In this document: positions 59,716 through 64,000 of the stretch, piece after piece | How the letters are laid out: each line of letters begins with the position of its first letter | How positions within the stretch are numbered: the first letter of the stretch is position 1 | Assembly (NCBI RefSeq): GCF_014653695.1 | Contig: NZ_BNAR01000024.1 | Span: 1-64,000, forward strand | Direction: 5' to 3' | DNA length: 64,000 nt | Source: Lentzea cavernae | GTDB taxonomy: Bacteria > Actinomycetota > Actinomycetes > Mycobacteriales > Pseudonocardiaceae | Translations under genes and position numbers: made by a program | The notes under the pieces: model-generated | Seen by the model: only the letters and a program-made list of their open reading frames with translations | Database searches by the model: none | Told to the model about the DNA's origin: nothing

Positions 59716-60558
59716 CTAAGCAAGATCGTGCCGACCTGCCCAGTGAGCGACGGCCGCCGCGATCTCCTTCGCCTTGTCCTCCTGCGCGTGGTGCCCCGCC
59801 TCACCCAGACTCACGACGTCGAGCGCGGCGATGTTCTCCCTGCACCAGTCGGTGAGCAACGGCCCGATGGCCAGCGTCGGCGAGCCCTCGAACGTCAGCA
59901 ACAGCTTCGGAACAGTTGACGCACCCAGCCACTCGCAGTAGGCCTCCATGCGCGGCACCAAAGCCGGCGGCTCACCGTCGACCGGAAGCTGCCGCACCCA
60001 CGCCAGCAACGGGCGTCGGCTCTCCCGGTCTGGGTAGGGCTCCAGGTACACCGCCAGGTCCTCGTCCGAGACCGGCGTCAGCACCCCGCCGGTGAACGCC
60101 TGGCGCACCAACACGTCCTGCTCCAGCACCAGTTCCTCACCCACACCAGGAGTCCGCAGCCGGCGAGTGCGTTCACGGGCGGCCGGCGGAAGATCAGCGC
60201 TCGTCATCGGCTTCAGCATCGCCTCGAAGAAGGCGATGCCCGCGACGCGGTCCGGATGCCTCGCCGCCCAGTCGAACGCGAGCGTGGCGCCCCAGTCGTG
60301 GCCGACGAGGACCACGCGGTCGAGGCCGAGGGCGTCGAACCACGCGTCGAGGTAGCGGGAGTGGTCGTCGAACGAGTAGCCGATGGCCGGCTTGCCGGAC
60401 CTGCCCATGCCGATGAGGTCGGGGGCGAGCCCGCCGAGCTCGGGCAGGACGTGCCGCCAGATGTGCGAGGAGGCCGGGTTGCCGTGCAGGAACACGAAGG
60501 GCGCGGTGCCGGACGACTCGTGGTGCATGGTCGAGTCGAGGACGGGGACGACGGGCAT
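59716..60558 (-). CDS. Haloalkane dehalogenase-like alpha/beta hydrolase
   Basis: A 280-residue enzyme with all marks of haloalkane dehalogenase subfamily II. The oxyanion and halide-binding HGNPASS carries N27; nucleophile D88 and the halide-binding W89 are in GHDWGATLAFDWA; the acid E112 is in IAFFEAMLKPM, the place used by DhaA-type enzymes; the catalytic His is in GEAGHHAQED. These would support hydrolysis of carbon-halogen bonds, though a fluoroacetate or epoxide hydrolase cannot be excluded. ATG at 60556-60558. A MarR gene lies 11 nt upstream and may control it. Confidence 0.85.
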   Translation of the reverse strand: MPVVPVLDSTMHHESSGTAPFVFLHGNPASSHIWRHVLPELGGLAPDLIGMGRSGKPAIGYSFDDHSRYLDAWFDALGLDRVVLVGHDWGATLAFDWAARHPDRVAGIAFFEAMLKPMTSADLPPAARERTRRLRTPGVGEELVLEQDVLVRQAFTGGVLTPVSDEDLAVYLEPYPDRESRRPLLAWVRQLPVDGEPPALVPRMEAYCEWLGASTVPKLLLTFEGSPTLAIGPLLTDWCRENIAALDVVSLGEAGHHAQEDKAKEIAAAVAHWAGRHDLA

Positions 60559-60569
60559 CGGGGAGCTCC

Positions 60570-60983
60570 CTAGTCGAGGGGAACGGCGAGCAGTTCGCGG
60601 AGCTCGTCGGAGAACGCGGAGGTGCGGTCGCCCAGCGGCTCCAGCAGGCGGTCCAGCAGCGAGCGGACCACGGCGATGGCGGGCTCGACCGTCGAACGTC
60701 CGTGCGGGGTCAGGGTCAGCCGCACGGACCGGGTGTCGACGGTGTCGCGCGTGCGCGCGATGAAGTCCGCGGCCTCCAGGGAGCGCGCCAGCTTCGAGAC
60801 GTACAGCGGTTCGAGACCGGTGTGGTCGGCCAGTTCGCGTTGGGAGGGCCGGTCGAGGGCGATCAGCGACGACAGCACGACGTACTGCGCGTGCGTCAGT
60901 CCGAGGGAGTCCAACGCGCGGTCAACGGCCGTTCGCCACTTCATCGCCAAACGCCACACGAGGTGCCCAGCCGTCGGTCCCAT
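60570..60983 (-). CDS. MarR-family transcriptional regulator
   Basis: A 137-residue winged-helix regulator: WRTAVDRALDSLGLTHAQYVVLSSL (dimer helix), PSQRELADHTGLEPLYVSKLARSLEAADFI (DNA-reading helix), RTRDTVDTRSVRLTLTPHGR (wing) and a C-terminal dimer helix. ATG at 60981-60983; upstream is TATGTACTGTATCTGCC, and overlapping ATAGTAGCTATGT-type A/T sequence that may hold its own operator (60985-61015). It is the first gene of the leftward cluster with the dehalogenase-like enzyme and two GNATs. Confidence 0.93.
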   Translation of the reverse strand: MGPTAGHLVWRLAMKWRTAVDRALDSLGLTHAQYVVLSSLIALDRPSQRELADHTGLEPLYVSKLARSLEAADFIARTRDTVDTRSVRLTLTPHGRSTVEPAIAVVRSLLDRLLEPLGDRTSAFSDELRELLAVPLD

Positions 60984-61016
60984 GGCAGATACAGTACATA
61001 GCTACTATGTACATGG
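60984..61016. promoter_or_regulatory. A/T-rich promoter/operator region of the MarR gene
   Basis: The short sequence between the MarR start and the IclR stop contains GTACATAGCTACTATGTAC, whose ends GTACATAG and CTATGTAC are exact inverted repeats around CTA. This palindrome (GTACATAG-cta-CTATGTAC, about 60995-61013) is a strong candidate MarR operator. Confidence 0.6.
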
Positions 61017-61835
61017 CTACTGTTCGGAGATCGGGTGACCGCCGATCCGGACGGTGAGCTCGTCGGCGGCCTTGCGGACTTCTCTTGCCAGATCGGGCCA
61101 CGTCTGGCCGCACGGCGTGTCGCACAGGTGCCGGAACGTCAGCGTGATGGCCGCGATCGGGCGCTCGCCGTGGTCGAACACCGGCGCCGCCACCGAGGCG
61201 AACCCCGCCGTCACGAACCCGTCCTCGACCGACCAGCCCTGACGGCGTTCCAGCGTCAGCAGTCTGCGCAGCGCGGGCAGGTTGTGCGGGCCCCGCCCGG
61301 TCCGGTCGACGAACGCGGCGACGGACGGCAGCAGCGCCCTGACCTGCGCCGGGGGCAGGTGGGCCAGCATCGCGCGGCCGGAGGCGGTCAGGTGGGCGGG
61401 CAGGCGGACGCCGACGTCGGAGACGATCGACTGAGGCTGCCGGGGCTGCTCGCGCACGAGGTAGAGGGCCTCGGCGCCGTGCAGGACGCCCAGGTGCGCG
61501 ACCTTCTCCATCCGGTCGGCGAGCTTGCGCAGCAACGGGCGGGCCAGCCGTTCCAGCGGGTCGTGCCGCAGGTAGGCGGACCCGAGTTCGAACGCGGCGA
61601 CGCCCAGGCCGTAGCGCTTCTCCTCGGGGAAGTGCGTCGCGAAGCCCGCCTCGGTCAGTTCGGACAGCAGGTGGTAGGTCGTTGACCTGGGCAGATTGAG
61701 CTCGCGCGCCACCGACGCCGCGGAGACGGGCCCCGGTCTGCCCGCCAGCAGCCGGAGGACCGCCAGCCCTCGCCGCAGCGCGGGAACGTCACTGCTGCTG
61801 CCCACGAAGTGATTTTCCCACGTGATGCAGCCCAC
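61017..61835 (-). CDS. IclR-family transcriptional regulator
   Basis: A 272-residue IclR regulator: a winged helix-turn-helix at ~14-75 (ALRRGLAVLRLLAG, VSAASVARELNLPRSTTYHLLSELTEAGFA) and a GAF-like effector domain at ~90-260 (LRKLADRMEKVAHLGVLHGAEALYL, LTASGRAMLAHLP, GWSVEDGFVTAGFASVAAPVFDHGERPIAAIT). GTG at 61835 has GGAGGA 5 nt upstream; GTG at 61805 is a shorter alternative. The effector is unknown. hutH begins 1.6 kb away on the other strand; control of histidine use by this gene is possible but unproven. Confidence 0.92.
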   Translation of the reverse strand: MGCITWENHFVGSSSDVPALRRGLAVLRLLAGRPGPVSAASVARELNLPRSTTYHLLSELTEAGFATHFPEEKRYGLGVAAFELGSAYLRHDPLERLARPLLRKLADRMEKVAHLGVLHGAEALYLVREQPRQPQSIVSDVGVRLPAHLTASGRAMLAHLPPAQVRALLPSVAAFVDRTGRGPHNLPALRRLLTLERRQGWSVEDGFVTAGFASVAAPVFDHGERPIAAITLTFRHLCDTPCGQTWPDLAREVRKAADELTVRIGGHPISEQ

Positions 61836-61917
61836 GCCGTTCCTCCATCAGGGCACACTCAACAGAACAGCCTCGAGCTGCGTCATAGGGGTGTGACGGT
61901 TTTGAAGGGGGTCGGGA

Positions 61918-62445
61918 TTGACACCGAGTTTCGATGACTTCGTGGCAGAACAGGTGACCCCGTTGCTGCGCTACGCCACCGTGCTCACGTGCGACCCGCA
62001 CCTGGCCCAGGACGTGGTCCAGGAAGTTCTGCTGCGCGCGCAGCAGAAGTGGGACCGCATCGGGTCCGTCGACCTCCCTCACGCCTACGTCAAGCGCATG
62101 GTGACCAACGAGTTCCTCTCGTGGCGCAGACGCAGGGCCGCCAAGGACGTCGCTCTGAGCATGACGACCCTGGAGTCCGTCACCCCGCCCGTCGCGGACA
62201 AGACGCACCACTACGACGAGCGGGAAGCGATGTTGCAGCGGATCGCGAAGCTGCCCCGCAAACAGCGGGCGGCCGTGGTGCTCCGCTACTACGAGAACTA
62301 CGACGACTCGGAGATCGCACAGATGCTCGGTTGTGCCGAGGGAACCGTGCGCAGCCACATCTCACGTGCGCTGGCCACACTCCGCATGGAACACACGCCG
62401 GAACCCGCTGGTGTCGGGTCCCGGCTCGGGGAGGGCCTGTCGTGA
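61918..62445 (+). CDS. SigE-family ECF RNA polymerase sigma factor
   Basis: A 175-residue ECF sigma factor of the actinomycete SigE-family (ECF41/SigE-like small group): region 2 FDDFVAEQVTPLLRYATVLTCDPHLAQDVVQEVLLRAQQKWDRI, with the usual SigE-type HAYVKRMVTNEFLSWRRRR, and region 4 RIAKLPRKQRAAVVLRYYENYDDSEIAQMLGCAEGTVRSHISRALATLR. TTG at 61918 follows a G-rich AAGGGGG stretch. It overlaps the next gene by 4 nt (GTGA), so the membrane protein encoded there is the likely partner. Confidence 0.92.
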   Translation: MTPSFDDFVAEQVTPLLRYATVLTCDPHLAQDVVQEVLLRAQQKWDRIGSVDLPHAYVKRMVTNEFLSWRRRRAAKDVALSMTTLESVTPPVADKTHHYDEREAMLQRIAKLPRKQRAAVVLRYYENYDDSEIAQMLGCAEGTVRSHISRALATLRMEHTPEPAGVGSRLGEGLS

Positions 62446-63371
62446 ACGACACCGAACAGCGGATCAAGGAGGCACTCGGCCTGCTGGCCGAACGCACTCC
62501 TCACCCGGGACCGACGCTGAACGCGTTGCGGCGCAAGCGCAAGCGGCAGCGGAACAACATCTTCCTCATCGCCACGGCGGGCATGGCCGCGGTCGTCGTC
62601 CTGATCTTCGCGGGCGTCGTCGCCAGCGACAGGTACGCGCCGCCGAACCCGAACGACGCCGGCGCGGCGCTCGTGGTCGAACAGCCCTCGCGCCTGCCTC
62701 TCAAGTACGCGCCGCACTGGCTTCCCGAGGGGTACGGCGAGGTCTACCGCGGCCTGCTGGACGGCGAACGCGCCTACGTGCCCGCCGGTGCCCAGGGCTA
62801 CCCGTTCACCAACGGCGGTCCGCTGACCAGGATCTTCAAGTCCAAGGCCAAGCCGGACACGACCGGGTGGGACGAGGTCTCCGTGCGCGGCCTCAAAGCC
62901 TGGATCCACACACAGCAGGGCCAGTCGCCCGGCCTGACCGCCGAGCTCGTCTGGGAGGCGCAGGACTGGCTGCACGTCACGGTGCGCGGCACCGACGACG
63001 TGAGGCAGACGGCGACGCGCGTCGCCGAGTCGGTGCGCGCGGACGCGAAGGTCGCGCACACGCCACCGTTCACGCTGAACGGCCAGGAGGCCACCGAGGT
63101 CTGGGGCAGCTCACCCGGCGACTGGGGCGCGCAGTTCAAGAAGGACCCGCTCGTCGTCCAGGTGTCGACCCGCTCGCCCGGCATCACCGGCACGCCGGTC
63201 ACGGTGCGCGGCACGCAGGGGATCCAGGCCGACGGCGCCGTCGCGGTGCTGGACGGCTCCGTGTGGGTGACGGTCCAGGGCGCCGCTTCGGTCGAGGAGC
63301 TGGTGAAGACCGCGAACGACGTCCAGCTCGCGTCCACGCCCGACACGAGCTGGATCGGCAGGGGGATGTAG
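62442..63371 (+). CDS. Single-pass membrane protein coupled to ECF sigma factor
   Basis: A 309-residue protein. The cytosolic N terminus (~1-40: MNDTEQRIKEALGLLAERTPHPGPTLNALRRKRKRQRN) is basic; one membrane helix (~42-64, IFLIATAGMAAVVVLIFAGVVA) leads to an outer domain of ~240 residues with two similar halves (LVWEAQDWLHVTVRGTDDV and VAVLDGSVWVTVQGAASVEEL). The layout and 4-nt overlap with the sigma gene are those of an anti-sigma factor or sensor, but no ASD or ZAS motif is visible. Similar genes follow SigE-family sigma genes in other actinomycetes. Confidence 0.75.
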   Translation: MNDTEQRIKEALGLLAERTPHPGPTLNALRRKRKRQRNNIFLIATAGMAAVVVLIFAGVVASDRYAPPNPNDAGAALVVEQPSRLPLKYAPHWLPEGYGEVYRGLLDGERAYVPAGAQGYPFTNGGPLTRIFKSKAKPDTTGWDEVSVRGLKAWIHTQQGQSPGLTAELVWEAQDWLHVTVRGTDDVRQTATRVAESVRADAKVAHTPPFTLNGQEATEVWGSSPGDWGAQFKKDPLVVQVSTRSPGITGTPVTVRGTQGIQADGAVAVLDGSVWVTVQGAASVEELVKTANDVQLASTPDTSWIGRGM

Positions 63372-63398
63372 ACCGTCTGGCATCTCAGACACCATCAC

Positions 63399-63432
63399 CC
63401 GCTCCGGGGTCGCCCAGTCGGCTCCGGAGCGG
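63399..63432 (+). terminator. Hairpin between sigma-linked gene and hutH
   Basis: A 9-bp stem CCGCTCCGG (63399-63407) / CCGGAGCGG (63424-63432) lies 28 nt after the stop and 12 nt before the hutH ATG, so it could terminate one gene or affect initiation of the next. Confidence 0.55.
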
Positions 63433-63444
63433 TCTGATGTCTGC

Positions 63445-64000
63445 ATGCGACAACCGGTGGAGCTGGGTCCGAAGCCTCTGACCCTCGAGGACGTTCATGC
63501 CGTCGCCCGCGACGGCGCCCCGGTGGAGATCACCGCGGCGGCCCGCGAGGCGGTCACCACCGCCCGCGGCCACATCGAACAGCTCGCCACGGCCGAACGC
63601 CCCACCTACGGCGTCTCGACCGGGTTCGGGGCTCTCGCCGTCCGGCACATCCCGCCGGACCGCCGTGCCCAGCTGCAGCGGTCGCTGATCCGCTCGCACG
63701 CCGCCGGGTCCGGGCCCGAGGTCGAGCGCGAGGTCGTGCGGGCGCTGATGTTGCTGCGCCTGCGCACGCTCTCGACCGGCCACACCGGCGTCCGGTTGTC
63801 CACTGTGGACGCCATGGCCGGGATGCTGAACGCCGGCATCACGCCGATCGTGCACGAGTACGGCTCGCTGGGCTGCTCCGGCGACCTGGCGCCGCTCTCG
63901 GCCAACGCGCTGGCGTTGATGGGCGAGGGCATGGTCCGCAACTCGCGCGAGGAGCTCGTGCCCGCCGCCGAGGCGTTGGCGGAAGCCGGCATCGAACCGG
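63445..64000 (+). CDS. hutH: Histidine ammonia-lyase, N-terminal part (3' end outside window)
   Basis: The first 185 residues of histidine ammonia-lyase, which converts histidine to urocanate. Seen are the catalytic Tyr loop PTYGVSTGFGAL (Y55), QLQRSLIRSHAAG, RTLSTGHTGVR and the cofactor motif GSLGCSGDLAPLS, in which C144-S145-G146 would cyclise to the MIO electrophile. Most HALs have Ala-Ser-Gly here; a Cys at the first place is found in actinomycete relatives. ATG at 63445, GC-rich upstream with a hairpin ending 12 nt before it. The frame is open to the window edge. Confidence 0.94.
   Translation, partial: MRQPVELGPKPLTLEDVHAVARDGAPVEITAAAREAVTTARGHIEQLATAERPTYGVSTGFGALAVRHIPPDRRAQLQRSLIRSHAAGSGPEVEREVVRALMLLRLRTLSTGHTGVRLSTVDAMAGMLNAGITPIVHEYGSLGCSGDLAPLSANALALMGEGMVRNSREELVPAAEALAEAGIEP

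Overview
The window is high-GC actinobacterial chromosome. Gene content and order point to the Pseudonocardiales (Lentzea, Saccharothrix or Lechevalieria type), an inference from family content because no rRNA or tRNA gene lies here. Codons are strongly biased to G/C in third position, GTG and TTG starts are common, and much of the order matches the Mycobacterium tuberculosis block Rv3214-Rv3248: ahcY, tmk, mtrA-mtrB-lpqB, comF, hpf, secA1, an Rv3235-like gene, a WS/DGAT acyltransferase with a DUF6912 gene, rsgA, aroA, an SRAP protein, ybaK, sigR/sigH-rsrA, pdtaS, whiB1, a diacylglycerol kinase, a membrane protein, a GNAT and a histidine phosphatase. This is conserved housekeeping and stress-response chromosome with accessory inserts.

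Layout. 0-0.66 kb: 3' end of ahcY. 0.66-6.6 kb: an accessory island between ahcY and tmk. It carries an acidic hypothetical gene, a compact DddA-like (SCP1.201-like) cytidine-deaminase toxin translationally coupled to an Imm1 immunity gene, an XRE/DUF397 regulator pair, a TerD-containing MXAN_6230/SCO0854-like protein and a second XRE regulator. 6.7-12.6 kb: tmk, a SAM methyltransferase and the MtrA-MtrB-LpqB cell-envelope system. 12.6-19.2 kb: comF, hpf and secA, separated by decayed repeats and an unusual 1-kb gap that ends in a structured RNA-like element before hpf. 19.2-32.6 kb: mixed metabolism (HAD hydrolase, SpoU methylase, kinase, WS/DGAT, GNAT, VOC, pruA, rsgA, aroA, SRAP, DinB). 32.6-40.9 kb: stress regulators (SigR-RsrA, PdtaS, WhiB1), the tiny ribosomal protein bL37, a lipid kinase, a secreted trypsin and a Methyltransf_19 enzyme.

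41-49.4 kb: a large secreted alpha/beta hydrolase with a Calx-beta-like tail, an XRE/SDR divergent pair, a DUF4279 protein, nickel superoxide dismutase (sodN) with its maturation protease (sodX), an RmlC-like epimerase and NAD malic enzyme. 49.5-54.3 kb: a multi-PAS GGDEF-EAL protein convergent with a BpsA-like (branched-polyamine synthase family) protein. 54.4-57.7 kb: a complete four-gene OpuC-type osmoprotectant ABC transporter. 57.7-64 kb: two paralogous double-domain GNATs, a haloalkane-dehalogenase-like hydrolase, MarR and IclR regulators, a SigE-family ECF sigma factor with a coupled membrane protein, and the 5' end of hutH.

The most notable items are the deaminase/Imm1 pair, the SigR-type promoter almost touching the first sigR start codon, two CRP-like boxes upstream of whiB1, a CTG start for pdtaS, the 24-residue bL37 gene, a WS/DGAT whose second catalytic-motif histidine is glutamine, and a three-way-junction-like element ahead of hpf. 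No CRISPR array, insertion sequence, prophage, tRNA or rRNA was seen.
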